The notes below the pieces were generated by a model. It made no database searches and was not told the DNA's origin. It saw only the letters and a list, made by a program, of their open reading frames with translations. Below, one piece after another: positions 16,474 to 25,765 of a DNA stretch of 64,000 nucleotides. Source of the DNA: Halococcoides cellulosivorans (GTDB lineage Archaea > Halobacteriota > Halobacteria > Halobacteriales > Haloarculaceae); the NCBI RefSeq assembly GCF_003058365.1, contig NZ_CP028858.1:2282836-2346835 (forward strand), read 5' to 3'. The first letter of the stretch is position 1. Every line of letters begins with the position of its first letter. A program made the translations under genes and the position numbers.

Positions 16474-18012
16474 TCAGACCATCTCGAACAGCGCGAGCAC
16501 GTCCTGTGAGTCGACGATGCCGTCGCCCGAAAAGTCGTAGGCGTCGGGGTAGTCCTGCACGGCGGCGGAATCAGTGTGCTGGAAGAGTCGGTTCACGTCG
16601 GGGAAGTTCACGGTTCCGTCGCCCGAGAGGTCCTCGTGGAGTCCGTCGCCGTCGATGTCCTGCGGGACCGTGCCCGCGACGGGGTCGAGTTCCGGCGGGG
16701 TCTCGGTCGGTGTCGACTCGACCGGTTCGAACCGCCAGCGCTGGTTGGAGCCAGCGATCCAGGGCCACTGGAGCACCGGACTCCCCGGGTCGGTCGCGCC
16801 GTCGGCCACGTCGAGGACGTGCCGGCTGTTGGCGTTCTCGATGCGATAGGTGTCGTCGGCGTTCGCGATCACGTGCCAGCGCTGGTGGTCGCCGCCGTTG
16901 TCGGGCCACTGGTCGATCGAATCGCCCGCGTCGGTCGATTCGTTCGCGACCTCCAGGACGTGTCCCGAGTGCGCCGCCTCGACGGTGTACGCGCCGTCGG
17001 CGGTCGGTGACAGCGTCCAGCGCTGCCCGTGTGCGCCCACCGCAGCCTGAGCGACGCTCGCGCCCTCGGTGCTCGCACCGTCGACGACCGTCAGCGCGTG
17101 GCCCGAATGGGCGGCGACGATGCGGTAGGTGCCCGCCGCGATCGGCTGGGCGGACCGGCCCGCGCTGGTGACGTACGCCTCGCCGACATCGGTCAGCGTC
17201 CGCCCGTCAGCCCCCTCGGTGGTCAACCAGGTCGCATCGCTCCCGGACCACCAGGCATACCGGTGGACGTAGTCGCGGCGTTCGAGTTCGGGGACCGTCC
17301 GTGAGAGATAGGTCACGTTGCTCTCGATCAGCGACTCGATGTCGCTCACGCTCCCGAAGTTGGGGCCACCGAACTCCGTGATCCAGATCGGCCGGCCGAA
17401 CTGCTCGTACACCCAGTCCATCCGGTCGAGGAAGGATGTGGCCTGCCCGACGGGGTCGGATGCCATCGCCTGCGAGCCAGCGTACCAGTGGACGCCCACC
17501 GCGTCGACGTAGAGGTTCGGATCGCTCTCGACGCCGTCCATAAACGCCTGCAGGTACGACTGCCCGCCCGACGTACCGGTCTTGATCGACGGGCCGACGA
17601 CCGTCACGCTGGTATCCCGGAAGGTGTCACAGACGGTGCGCCACGGGTCGAGGATCGTCTGGACGTCGTGATACCCTTCCTCGTGGTCGGGTTCGTTGTA
17701 GCCGAGCATCGCGTCGGCGTCGCTCGCGCGGATCTGCTCGGCGGCCCCGGCCGTCCAGCCCAGGTCGTCGCCGTTGATCATCGGGACGAACTCGTCGTGG
17801 TCGAACTCGTCGGTGCGATCCGATCCCGAGAGCCAGTTGTACGACCACGCGGCTTCCAGAAGGTTCCCCCGCGCCGGGTCCGATCCCGCGAACCCGCGTT
17901 TCGAACTCGCGGGCCACTCGGCGGCAGCCACCCGGCCCGGCAGGCCGACGGCCAGTGCCAGCCCCGCGCCCAGGCCCCCGAGGACCGTCCGCCGGTCGAC
18001 GCTGTGTTCCAT
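16474..18012 (-). CDS. Secreted GH128-like glycoside hydrolase with ricin-type lectin and dockerin
   Basis: 512 residues from the ATG at 18012, followed by a Tat signal (DRRTVLGGLGAGLALAVG). The catalytic domain (about 35-275) matches the glycosyl hydrolase catalytic-core/GH128 fold, whose characterised members cut beta-1,3-glucans. E107 in MLGYNEPD is the likely acid/base and E213 in PIWITEFGGP the likely nucleophile. Next come about three ricin-B/CBM13-type repeats (AHSGHALTVVDG, AHSGHVLEVANE, ANSRHVLDVADG), which bind carbohydrate. A dockerin closes the protein (DIDGDGLHEDLSGDGT... YDFSGDGIVDSQDVLALFEMV). The substrate is inferred from family only. Confidence 0.9.
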   Translation of the reverse strand: MEHSVDRRTVLGGLGAGLALAVGLPGRVAAAEWPASSKRGFAGSDPARGNLLEAAWSYNWLSGSDRTDEFDHDEFVPMINGDDLGWTAGAAEQIRASDADAMLGYNEPDHEEGYHDVQTILDPWRTVCDTFRDTSVTVVGPSIKTGTSGGQSYLQAFMDGVESDPNLYVDAVGVHWYAGSQAMASDPVGQATSFLDRMDWVYEQFGRPIWITEFGGPNFGSVSDIESLIESNVTYLSRTVPELERRDYVHRYAWWSGSDATWLTTEGADGRTLTDVGEAYVTSAGRSAQPIAAGTYRIVAAHSGHALTVVDGASTEGASVAQAAVGAHGQRWTLSPTADGAYTVEAAHSGHVLEVANESTDAGDSIDQWPDNGGDHQRWHVIANADDTYRIENANSRHVLDVADGATDPGSPVLQWPWIAGSNQRWRFEPVESTPTETPPELDPVAGTVPQDIDGDGLHEDLSGDGTVNFPDVNRLFQHTDSAAVQDYPDAYDFSGDGIVDSQDVLALFEMV

Positions 18013-18083
18013 GCCACCGATATTCGAGCACACCTCGGATAGTCGTTTCCACCGCTCGATCGACCGGAGAAAGAGACGACTGT

Positions 18084-19538
18084 TCAGACCATCTCGAACA
18101 GCGCGAGCACGTCCTGTGAGTCGACGGTGCCGTCCCCGTCGAAGTCGTAGGCGTCGGGGTGGTCCTGCACGGCGGCGGAATCGGTGTGCTGGAAGAATTG
18201 GTTCACGTCGGGGAAGTTCAGCGTCCCGTCCCCCGAGAGGTCCTCGTGGAGTCCGTCGCCGTCGAGATCCTGCGGGACGGTGCCGTCGACCGGGTCGAGG
18301 TCGCCCCCGGGCGTCGTGCCCGGCGTCGTCGACCCATCACCCTCGGGTAGACGGTCCGAGCGAGTCTCTTTGAGGTAATCGCGGAAGAACTGCCCGTGCT
18401 GGAGCGGCCCGGATCTGAGTTCCCAGGGTTCGTCGGGCCCGCCGGTGTCCTTGGAGAACATCGCGGGCGCCCAGATGTGATCGAAACACCAGACCTGCCA
18501 GGAGACGTTCGGGTGGCTCTCGAAGAAGTCGACGAACTGCTGGCCCTCCTTCTCGTTCGATCCGGCCATGTATTCGGCAGTCTCGCCGTCGTCGGGTTCG
18601 TACCCGAACTCCGTCATGAAGATCGGCACCTCCTCGGCGGGCGTGCCGAAGTATTCGTCCAGCGGGCGCAAGCCCGGATGGCCGTAGACGTGGCCGGTGT
18701 AGGCGAGATTCTCGCCCTCGAACTCGTGGATCGACGACCAGAAGGTCCACTGGGACCACCGCGGCGACCCGATGAGCACCGGCGCTTCGGGGGCGTTGGC
18801 CTGAATCGTATCGACCCAGGGCTGGGCGGCCGCCCGCCAGTCGAGCCAGGTCTGTTCGGCGTTCTCGTCGTCGGGATTGGCCACCTCGGCGCTCGCCCCG
18901 CGCTCGCGGAAGCCGTAGTACGGCGAGATGGGTTCGTTGTACACCTCGAAGAGGACGTGTGGCTCCTCCGCGTACCGCGAGGCGACGACCTCCCAGAACA
19001 TCATCAGTTCGTCGTGGAGGTCGGGGTCGGTGTATTCGAGTTCCTGGCTCTTGTGGCGATGGTAGTCCAGAATGAGGTAGACACCGATCTCACGCGTTGT
19101 CTCGACGACTGGCTGGACGTAGTCGTCGAGATACGTCTGCAGTTTCGATTCGGAGAACCCACCCGGATCGACCCGAGCGCCGTTGCCCTTGCCGTCTTCG
19201 ATGATGTCCGCGGGTTGCATCGGCAAGCGGATCACCCGCGAGTACCAGTCGCGCTCAGGGTCGGTCGCGTGCTCGACCACCCGCGGAATGGCGCGTCGCC
19301 AGGTGGTCTCTTTCGCGCGGGCAGGGTCGACGACGTTCACCCCGCGCAAGGTCACCTCGTTGTCGCTCGGGTCTTTCATCCACTTTCCGTCGCGATGCAA
19401 GCGTGGGGTCGGAATCCCGCGTGCGGCGGCGGTACCGACGGTCGCGAGACCGGCGGCCAGTGCGGCGGTCGCACCGGTGGTCTTCAGAAACTGGCGTCTC
19501 GACTGCCGATCGGATCCTGTGGTGTCGTGGTCTCTCAT
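18084..19538 (-). CDS. Secreted GH5-family endoglucanase/mannanase-like enzyme with dockerin
   Basis: 484 residues from the ATG at 19538, which starts a Tat signal (DRQSRRQFLKTTGATAALAAG). The GH5 (beta/alpha)8 domain spans about 45-395: TLRGVNVVDP early, YLILDYHRH on strand 3, acid/base E202 in FEVYNEPIS and nucleophile E310 in FMTEFGYE. GH5 enzymes hydrolyse beta-1,4-linked glucans or mannans, and the exact substrate cannot be read here. A Thr/Gly/Pro linker leads to a dockerin almost identical to that of the neighbouring GH128-like gene. First of the three minus-strand genes; it faces away from atpK and shares a 229-bp promoter region with it. Confidence 0.92.
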   Translation of the reverse strand: MRDHDTTGSDRQSRRQFLKTTGATAALAAGLATVGTAAARGIPTPRLHRDGKWMKDPSDNEVTLRGVNVVDPARAKETTWRRAIPRVVEHATDPERDWYSRVIRLPMQPADIIEDGKGNGARVDPGGFSESKLQTYLDDYVQPVVETTREIGVYLILDYHRHKSQELEYTDPDLHDELMMFWEVVASRYAEEPHVLFEVYNEPISPYYGFRERGASAEVANPDDENAEQTWLDWRAAAQPWVDTIQANAPEAPVLIGSPRWSQWTFWSSIHEFEGENLAYTGHVYGHPGLRPLDEYFGTPAEEVPIFMTEFGYEPDDGETAEYMAGSNEKEGQQFVDFFESHPNVSWQVWCFDHIWAPAMFSKDTGGPDEPWELRSGPLQHGQFFRDYLKETRSDRLPEGDGSTTPGTTPGGDLDPVDGTVPQDLDGDGLHEDLSGDGTLNFPDVNQFFQHTDSAAVQDHPDAYDFDGDGTVDSQDVLALFEMV

Positions 19539-19690
19539 GTGTGCCCCCGGGCCGCCAGGCGCGGCGGTCCCCCGGCCTGACCATAAATTACGTTCATAAT
19601 AAAGTAAAATGTTCCGACCAGCACGCGATGTCAATGCCCGAGATATCGCAATCGTCGGACGGCGACACCGGCAACATACGGTGGCGAGAG

Positions 19691-19712
19691 CTATTTACCA
19701 AGGTTTATCTTG
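19691..19712 (+). promoter_or_regulatory. Candidate promoter for the downstream ATP synthase genes
   Basis: Two TATA-like stretches (CTATTTACC and GGTTTATCTT) lie 55-75 bases before the atpK ATG at 19768. Since atpK-E-C-F-A-B are cut off from atpH-I by opposite-strand genes, they need a promoter of their own, and this is the only obvious AT-rich candidate on the plus strand. A second AT-rich patch (about 19584-19607) suits the divergent GH5 gene. Confidence 0.4.
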
Positions 19713-19767
19713 GCGGTGGACCGACGCTACGCCGAGTGCACGTCGTCTCGAACGACACACGAAACCC

Positions 19768-20016
19768 ATGATTCCAGAAACTGCCATGTTGCTTCAGGAG
19801 GGTGCACCGATTCTCAACGACGCCGGCGCTGCGGCGATCGCCGTCGGTTTGTCTGCGCTGGCCGCCGGCTACGCCGAGCGCGGTATCGGCTCCGCCGCTA
19901 TCGGGGCGATCGCTGAAGACGACGACCTGTTCGTCAACGGGCTGATCCTGACGGTCATCCCCGAGACGCTCGTCATCCTGGTCCTGGTCGTGGTCTTCCT
20001 CGTGCTGTTCATCTGA
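19768..20016 (+). CDS. atpK: A-type ATP synthase subunit K (membrane rotor ring, c subunit)
   Basis: 82 residues starting MIPETAMLLQEGAPILNDAG, with two hydrophobic helices (AAAIAVGLSALAAGYAERGIG and LILTVIPETLVILVLVVVFLV). The glutamate in the second helix (VIPETLVI) is the conserved ion-binding carboxylate of c-type subunits. The polar loop AAIGAIAEDDDLF contacts the central stalk. It is the first gene after the dockerin block, and atpE follows 7 bases later. In related operons it directly follows atpI; here it is displaced by about 6.2 kb. Confidence 0.95.
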   Translation: MIPETAMLLQEGAPILNDAGAAAIAVGLSALAAGYAERGIGSAAIGAIAEDDDLFVNGLILTVIPETLVILVLVVVFLVLFI

Positions 20017-20023
20017 ATCCACG

Positions 20024-20602
20024 ATGAGTCTCGAAACGGTCGTCGAGGACATTCGAGAGCAGGCCGAGGCCCAGGCCGAGGCCATTCGGGAGGAGGCCGA
20101 GGCGGAGGCCGAGGAGATTCGCGCCGAGGCCGAGGCGGAGGCCGACCAGATCCGCGAGCAGCGCGAGCGTGACGTCGAGCGTCAGATCGACCAGGAGCGC
20201 GAACGCGGCCTCTCGAACGCCGAACTCGAAGCCAAGCAGGCGCGGCTTCGCGCACGGCGGTCGGTCCTTCAGGACGTTCGCGAGCGCGTCGAGGACGAAC
20301 TCGTCGAACTGGACGGCGACCGTCGCCGGGATCTCACCGAGTCGTTGCTGACCGACGCGCTCGACGAGTTCGACGAGGGGTCGCTGGTCGTCCACGGTCG
20401 CGCCGAGGACCGCGACCTGCTCGACGACCTCGTCACCGACCGCGACGCGACCGTCGGAGACCCCAGAGACTGTCTGGGCGGCGTCGTCGTCACGAGCGAG
20501 GGCGCGCGCGTCCGCGTGAACAACACGTTCGATGCGGTCCTCGAAGACGTCTGGGAGGAGCACCTCCGGGCCGTCAGTGACCGCCTGTTCGAGGAGGAAT
20601 GA
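20024..20602 (+). CDS. atpE: A-type ATP synthase subunit E (peripheral stalk)
   Basis: 192 residues. A long charged helix (about 1-95, AEAQAEAIREEAEAEAEEIR) forms the coiled-coil half of the peripheral stalk with subunit H. The globular C-terminal domain (LGGVVVTSEGARVRVNNTF) binds the catalytic head. Typical length. Its stop overlaps the atpC start (ATGA at 20599-20602), so translation is coupled. Confidence 0.95.
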   Translation: MSLETVVEDIREQAEAQAEAIREEAEAEAEEIRAEAEAEADQIREQRERDVERQIDQERERGLSNAELEAKQARLRARRSVLQDVRERVEDELVELDGDRRRDLTESLLTDALDEFDEGSLVVHGRAEDRDLLDDLVTDRDATVGDPRDCLGGVVVTSEGARVRVNNTFDAVLEDVWEEHLRAVSDRLFEEE

Positions 20603-21666
20603 GCGTGTACACGGGATCGAAGCGTTCCCGGGGCAACCCCGAGTACGTCGTCGCGCGCGTCAGATCGCGCCGATCGATGCTGTACGACGAGAGCGATTAC
20701 CGCAAACTCGTCCGGATGGGGACCGGCGAGATCGCCCGGTTCATGGAGGACAGCGAGTACGAAGCCGAGATGAACGCGCTCGGAACGCGCTTTGCGGGCG
20801 TCGACCTCATCGAGTACGCCATCGAGCGCAACCTCGCGAAACACTTCGAGGACATCCTCGGGTGGTCCGAGGGGCGGATCTACGACTTCGTCGCCCGGTA
20901 CCTCCGGAAGTTCGACGCCTGGAACGTCAAGACCGTCATCCGGGGGATCTACTCGGGCGCGGACGCCGAATCGATCGAGACCGACCTCATCCGGGCCGGC
21001 GAAATCGACGAAGAGACGCTCGCCCAACTCACGGGTGCGGACTCGATCGAACGCGTCGTCGAGATCCTCGCGGACACGATCTACGGCCCGCCGCTCGAAG
21101 CGGCCTACGAGGACTACGAGCGGACCGACCTGCTCGTTCCCCTCGAAAACGCCGTCGATCGGGCGTTCTACGAGGCGCTGATCGAGGATCTGCCCGCGAA
21201 ATCGAGTGCCAACCGCCCGACGGAGTTGTACATCGAGTTCCTCGAAACGGAGATCGACTTCCGGAACCTCCGGAACGCGATCCGCGTCGCTCACGACGCC
21301 TCGACCATCGACCCCACCGAGTACGCGATCGCCGGCGGGCGACTGTTCGACGTCGATGATCTCACCCGCCTCGGAGAGGATCGCGAGGCGCTGATCGATC
21401 ACGTCCGGGAGAGTTCGTACGGCACACGGATCGAAACCGCACTCGGCCACCTCGAATCGGGCGATCGGATCGAGTTCGAGAACGCGCTCGACGCCGCGCT
21501 GCTCGAACAGGCCGATCGGCTCTCGAACCGGTATCCCGTGTCGGTCTGCCCGATCCTCGCCTACATCCTCGCGAAAGAACGCGAGGTCGAGAACATCCGC
21601 GCGATCGCACGCGGTCGCGAGGCGGGGATGAGCGACGCCGAGATCGAACGACGGGTGATTCTCTGA
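20599..21666 (+). CDS. atpC: A-type ATP synthase subunit C (central stalk socket)
   Basis: 355 residues, mostly helical, matching the funnel-shaped subunit that seats the rotor ring against the central stalk. Recognisable segments include YVVARVRSRRSMLYDESDYRKL at the start, LIEYAIERNLAKHFEDI, and the end PILAYILAKEREVENIRAIARG. Overlaps atpE by four bases and atpF by one. Usual length for archaeal C subunits. Confidence 0.95.
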   Translation: MSVYTGSKRSRGNPEYVVARVRSRRSMLYDESDYRKLVRMGTGEIARFMEDSEYEAEMNALGTRFAGVDLIEYAIERNLAKHFEDILGWSEGRIYDFVARYLRKFDAWNVKTVIRGIYSGADAESIETDLIRAGEIDEETLAQLTGADSIERVVEILADTIYGPPLEAAYEDYERTDLLVPLENAVDRAFYEALIEDLPAKSSANRPTELYIEFLETEIDFRNLRNAIRVAHDASTIDPTEYAIAGGRLFDVDDLTRLGEDREALIDHVRESSYGTRIETALGHLESGDRIEFENALDAALLEQADRLSNRYPVSVCPILAYILAKEREVENIRAIARGREAGMSDAEIERRVIL

Positions 21667-21986
21667 TGGCAGACGAAATTGCCGTCGTCGGCAGTAGCGA
21701 CTTCACGACGGGGTTCAGACTCGCCGGCGTCCGCAAGTGCGAGTCGGTCCCCGAGGACGACAAGCCCGAGCAGTTGGAGGACGCCGTCGAGACGGTGTTC
21801 GAAGACGAGTCGGTGGGCATCGTCGTCATGCACGAATCGGATCTCGAATATCTCTCGCGCGGGACGCGCGAGGCCGTCGAGCGGAGTCTCGACCCGGTCC
21901 TCGTGACGCTCGGCGGCGGGGCTGCGAGTGGCGGCCTCCGCGCCCAGATCAAGCGCGCGATCGGCATCGATCTCATGGAGGAATGA
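21666..21986 (+). CDS. atpF: A-type ATP synthase subunit F (central stalk)
   Basis: 106 residues with the small Rossmann-like fold of V/A-ATPase subunit [20 protein letters not shown] at the start, [14 protein letters not shown] in the middle and the variable PVLVTLGG tail. It binds subunit D in the rotor shaft and helps regulate rotation. Its start shares one base with the atpC stop, and atpA starts two bases after its TGA. Confidence 0.95.
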   Translation: MADEIAVVGSSDFTTGFRLAGVRKCESVPEDDKPEQLEDAVETVFEDESVGIVVMHESDLEYLSRGTREAVERSLDPVLVTLGGGAASGGLRAQIKRAIGIDLMEE

Positions 21987-21987
21987 T

Positions 21988-23742
21988 ATGAGCACGGACC
22001 AGACAGTCCGCGCAGACGGACGGATCGACAGCGTGAGCGGCCCCGTCGTGACGGCGACCGGGCTGGACGCGCGTATGAACGACATGGTGTACGTCGGTGA
22101 GGCCGGCCTGATGGGCGAGGTCATCGAAATCGAAGACGACGTGACCACCATCCAGGTCTACGAGGAAACCTCGGCGGTCGCGCCGGGCGAACCCGTCGAA
22201 GGCACCGGATCGCCGCTCGCGGTCGATCTGGGCCCGGGCCTGCTGGACAACATCTACGACGGCGTCCAGCGCCCCCTGGAGGTCCTCGAAGAATCGATGG
22301 GGTCGGCGTTTCTCGACCGCGGGGTCGACGCCCCGGGGATCGATCTGGAGAAGCCCTGGGAGTTCACGCCCACCGTCGAGGCGGGCGACGAGGTCGCATC
22401 CGGCGACGTCGTCGGGACCGTCCCCGAGACCGAGAGTATCGACCATCGCGTGATGGTCCCCCCGGACGTCGAGGGCGGAACCGTCGCGGAGGCCAAATCG
22501 GGGACGTTCACCGTCGAGGAGACGGTCGTCGAACTCGACGACGGCACCGAGATCGCGATGCACCAGGAGTGGCCGGTCCGGCAGGCCCGACCCGCCGGCG
22601 AGAAAGAGACGCCGACCGAACCGCTGGTGACCGGGCAGCGCATTTTGGACGGCCTGTTTCCCATCGCCAAGGGCGGAACGGCCGCGATTCCGGGGCCGTT
22701 CGGGAGTGGGAAAACGGTCACTCAGCACCAGCTTGCCAAGTGGGCCGACGCAGACATCGTCGTCTACGTCGGCTGTGGCGAGCGTGGCAACGAGATGACC
22801 GAGGTGATCGAGGACTTCCCCGAACTCGAAGACCCCGTGACGGGGAAGCCGCTGATGAGCCGGACGAGCCTCATCGCGAACACCTCGAACATGCCCGTCG
22901 CGGCCCGCGAATCGTCGGTCTACACGGGGATCACGATCGCGGAGTACTACCGCGACATGGGCTACGACGTCGCGCTGATGGCCGACTCCACCTCGCGGTG
23001 GGCCGAGGCGATGCGCGAGATCTCCTCGCGACTCGAAGAGATGCCTGGCGAAGAGGGGTATCCCGCCTATCTCCCGGCGCGACTCGCGGAGTTCTACGAG
23101 CGCTCTGGGTACTACCAGACGCTGTCGGGCGACGAAGGGTCGGTCTCGGTCGTCGGCGCAGTCAGCCCACCGGGCGGGGACTTCTCCGAGCCCGTCACCC
23201 AGAACACGCTGCGCATCGTGAAGACGTTCTGGGCGCTCGACGCCGACCTGGCCGAGCGACGGCACTTCCCGGCGATCAACTGGGACGAGTCCTATTCGCT
23301 GTATCGCGACCAGCTCGACCCGTACTTCGAAGAGTCGGTCGCCGGCGACTGGCCCGACCTGCGCCAGTGGCTGATCGACATCCTCGACGAGGAGGGCGAA
23401 CTCCAGGAGATCGTTCAGCTCGTCGGGCGTGACGCACTGCCCGAAGACCAGCAACTCACGCTCGTCGTCGCGCGATACATCCGCGAGGGGTTCCTCCAGC
23501 AGAACGCCCTCCACGACGTCGACACCTACTGTGCGCCCGAGAAGAGCTACCAGATGATGGGTGCGATCAAGGCGTTCCACGACGCGGCGTTCGACGCGCT
23601 CGACGCGGGCGTGCCCGTCGAGGAGATCACGTCGGTCGAGTCGATCGCCCAACTCAACCGCATCGCGACGACCGAGGAGTACGAACAGTTCATCGACGAG
23701 ACGATCGACGAGATCACCGAGGATCTCAGGGGGCTGTACTGA
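21988..23742 (+). CDS. atpA: A-type ATP synthase catalytic subunit A
   Basis: 584 residues from the ATG at 21988 (two bases after the atpF stop). The catalytic Walker A is GPFGSGKT at about residues 235-242. Other family signatures are the non-homologous region [24 protein letters not shown] and [20 protein letters not shown]. Hydrolyses or makes ATP in alternation with B in the A3B3 head. No intein interrupts the P-loop, although inteins are common at this site in other archaea. Stop overlaps the atpB start by one base. Confidence 0.98.
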   Translation: MSTDQTVRADGRIDSVSGPVVTATGLDARMNDMVYVGEAGLMGEVIEIEDDVTTIQVYEETSAVAPGEPVEGTGSPLAVDLGPGLLDNIYDGVQRPLEVLEESMGSAFLDRGVDAPGIDLEKPWEFTPTVEAGDEVASGDVVGTVPETESIDHRVMVPPDVEGGTVAEAKSGTFTVEETVVELDDGTEIAMHQEWPVRQARPAGEKETPTEPLVTGQRILDGLFPIAKGGTAAIPGPFGSGKTVTQHQLAKWADADIVVYVGCGERGNEMTEVIEDFPELEDPVTGKPLMSRTSLIANTSNMPVAARESSVYTGITIAEYYRDMGYDVALMADSTSRWAEAMREISSRLEEMPGEEGYPAYLPARLAEFYERSGYYQTLSGDEGSVSVVGAVSPPGGDFSEPVTQNTLRIVKTFWALDADLAERRHFPAINWDESYSLYRDQLDPYFEESVAGDWPDLRQWLIDILDEEGELQEIVQLVGRDALPEDQQLTLVVARYIREGFLQQNALHDVDTYCAPEKSYQMMGAIKAFHDAAFDALDAGVPVEEITSVESIAQLNRIATTEEYEQFIDETIDEITEDLRGLY

Positions 23743-25163
23743 TGAAAGAGTATCAGACGATCACGGAAGTCAGCGGACCGCTCGTCCACGTCGCCGTCGA
23801 CGAGCCAGTCGGGTACGACGAGATGGTCGAGATCGAGGTCGACGGCGAGACCCGCCGTGGACAGGTGCTCGAATCGACCAGCGACCACGTCGCCATCCAG
23901 GTGTTCGAGTCGACCCAGGGGATCGACCGGAACTGTTCGGTCCGCTTCCTGGGCGAGACGATGAAGATGCCCGTCACGGAGGACCTGCTCGGGCGGGTCC
24001 TCGACGGGACCGGCCAGCCGATCGACGACGGCCCCGAAATCGTCCCCGACGAGCGTCGCGACATCGTCGGGAAGGCGATCAACCCCTACTCGCGGGAGTT
24101 CCCCCGGGAGTTCATCCAGACGGGCGTCAGCGCGATCGACGGGATGAACACGCTCGTCCGCGGCCAGAAGCTCCCCCTATTCTCTGGCTCCGGACTGCCC
24201 CACAACGATCTCGCCCTCCAGATCGCTCGCCAGGCCGAAGTGCCCGAGGAGAGCGAGGGCGATGACGAAGAAGAGAGCGAGTTCGCGGTCGTCTTCGCGG
24301 CGATGGGGATCACCGCCGAGGAAGCCAACGCCTTCATGGACGACTTCGAGCGCACGGGCGCACTCGAACGCTCGGTCGTGTTCACCAACCTCGCGGACGA
24401 CCCCGCCGTCGAGCGGACGATCACGCCGCGGCTAGCGCTGACGACCGCCGAGTATCTGGCCTTCGAGAAGGGGTATCACGTCCTCACGATCATGACGGAC
24501 ATGACCAACTACTGTGAGGCGCTCCGCGAGATCGGGGCCGCCCGCGAGGAGGTTCCCGGTCGGCGCGGGTATCCGGGCTACATGTACACCGACCTCGCGA
24601 ACCTCTACGAGCGCGCAGGGCGGATCGAGGGCGTCGAGGGGTCGATCACGCAGATCCCGATCCTGACGATGCCCAGCGACGACGACACCCACCCGATCCC
24701 GGACCTCACGGGATACATCACCGAGGGCCAGATCTACGTCGATCGGGACCTCAACAGCCAGGGCGTCCGCCCGCCGATCTACGTGTTGCCCTCGCTCTCC
24801 CGGTTGATGGACGAGGGGATCGGCGAGGGCCACACCCGCGAGGACCACGGCGACGTCTCCGACCAGATGTACGCCGCCTACGCCGAGGGTGAGGACCTCC
24901 GCGACCTGGTCAACATCGTCGGGCGCGAAGCACTCTCCGAGCGTGACAACAAGTTCCTCGATTTCGCCGACCGGTTCGAACAGGAGTTCGTCGATCAGGG
25001 CACCGACACCGACCGCTCGATCGAGGAGACGCTCGATCTGGGCTGGGAGTTGCTCTCGATGCTCCCGAAAGCGGAACTCAACCGCATCGGCGAGGAGTTC
25101 ATCGAGGAGTACTACATCGAGGACGAGTCCGCAGCGGCCGACGAGACCGAAGCCGAGGCCTGA
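23742..25163 (+). CDS. atpB: A-type ATP synthase regulatory subunit B
   Basis: 473 residues. Lacks a Walker A lysine ([11 protein letters not shown] in its place), as expected for the non-catalytic nucleotide-binding subunit. Conserved segments: [55 protein letters not shown] and [15 protein letters not shown]. An acidic [11 protein letters not shown] insertion after the P-loop region is a haloarchaeal trait. It is the last synthase gene here: atpD, which normally follows, is absent. Confidence 0.98.
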   Translation: MKEYQTITEVSGPLVHVAVDEPVGYDEMVEIEVDGETRRGQVLESTSDHVAIQVFESTQGIDRNCSVRFLGETMKMPVTEDLLGRVLDGTGQPIDDGPEIVPDERRDIVGKAINPYSREFPREFIQTGVSAIDGMNTLVRGQKLPLFSGSGLPHNDLALQIARQAEVPEESEGDDEEESEFAVVFAAMGITAEEANAFMDDFERTGALERSVVFTNLADDPAVERTITPRLALTTAEYLAFEKGYHVLTIMTDMTNYCEALREIGAAREEVPGRRGYPGYMYTDLANLYERAGRIEGVEGSITQIPILTMPSDDDTHPIPDLTGYITEGQIYVDRDLNSQGVRPPIYVLPSLSRLMDEGIGEGHTREDHGDVSDQMYAAYAEGEDLRDLVNIVGREALSERDNKFLDFADRFEQEFVDQGTDTDRSIEETLDLGWELLSMLPKAELNRIGEEFIEEYYIEDESAAADETEAEA

Positions 25164-25258
25164 TTTCGGTTCGATCTTTTGGAGTCGTCCCGATCGCTCC
25201 CGAGTGCTCTATACCCCTCATAGCAACGCCCATCAGTGCCGCCGGCGGCGCACCGGAC

Positions 25259-25471
25259 ATGCCCGACAGGTCACGGCCCGAGTGCACCGCCGACACCCGC
25301 GACGACGCGCCCGCCACCCACGCGGACATCGATCTGGACCTCGCCGTCGTCGAGTACGCGACCGGTCCGGACCGGGCCACCATCCACCCCGGCGTGTGTG
25401 GGCACGACCGGACGACACACTGGCTCTCGGCCGACCGATCGGTGTTCTGTGACCTCGCGATGTGGCGGTGA
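25259..25471 (+). CDS. Small haloarchaeal DUF7511-like protein, 70 aa
   Basis: The second half carries the pattern AVVEYATGPDRATIHPG... RTTHWLSADRSVFCDLAMWR, which matches a widespread small haloarchaeal protein family (PDRxTIxP, then TxWLSAD, then a final DLxxxR). The first 30 residues are acidic and probably disordered. It sits 95 bases after atpB, where atpD would be expected, but is unrelated to it. Function unknown. Confidence 0.75.
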   Translation: MPDRSRPECTADTRDDAPATHADIDLDLAVVEYATGPDRATIHPGVCGHDRTTHWLSADRSVFCDLAMWR

Positions 25472-25475
25472 AACG

Positions 25476-25691
25476 TCAGTCTCGACGACGCTCCGGGCGA
25501 CCCGCCTCGTCGAGCGCCTCCCGCTCAGCGTCGGCGACGAGTTTGGCGACCGACCGATCGCAGTCGGCGACCTCCGCGCGGAGCGCGGCGAGCGGGTCGT
25601 CCGGGATCGGAAGCTCGATCTGACGATCGCCGCGATCGATCACCTCGACGCGGTCCCCAGATCGATCGTCGCTCGCGTCGGCCTCGTCCAT
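25476..25691 (-). CDS. Hypothetical acidic protein, 71 aa
   Basis: From the ATG at 25691 (an upstream in-frame ATG would add 16 residues). Acidic start (MDEADASDDRSGDRVEVIDRG), then IELPIPDDPLAALRAEVADC and a helical Ala/Glu/Arg end. There is no signal peptide and no recognised family. Convergent with the DUF7511-like gene, with five bases between the stops. The ordered helical half suggests a real small protein, but evidence is modest. Confidence 0.45.
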   Translation of the reverse strand: MDEADASDDRSGDRVEVIDRGDRQIELPIPDDPLAALRAEVADCDRSVAKLVADAEREALDEAGRPERRRD

Positions 25692-25765
25692 ACTCGGTGT
25701 TCGAGTTCGAACCCAATCAATCCTGTCCGGACGAGCCATCAGTCGTCTCGAAGTGCCCCGCCCGC

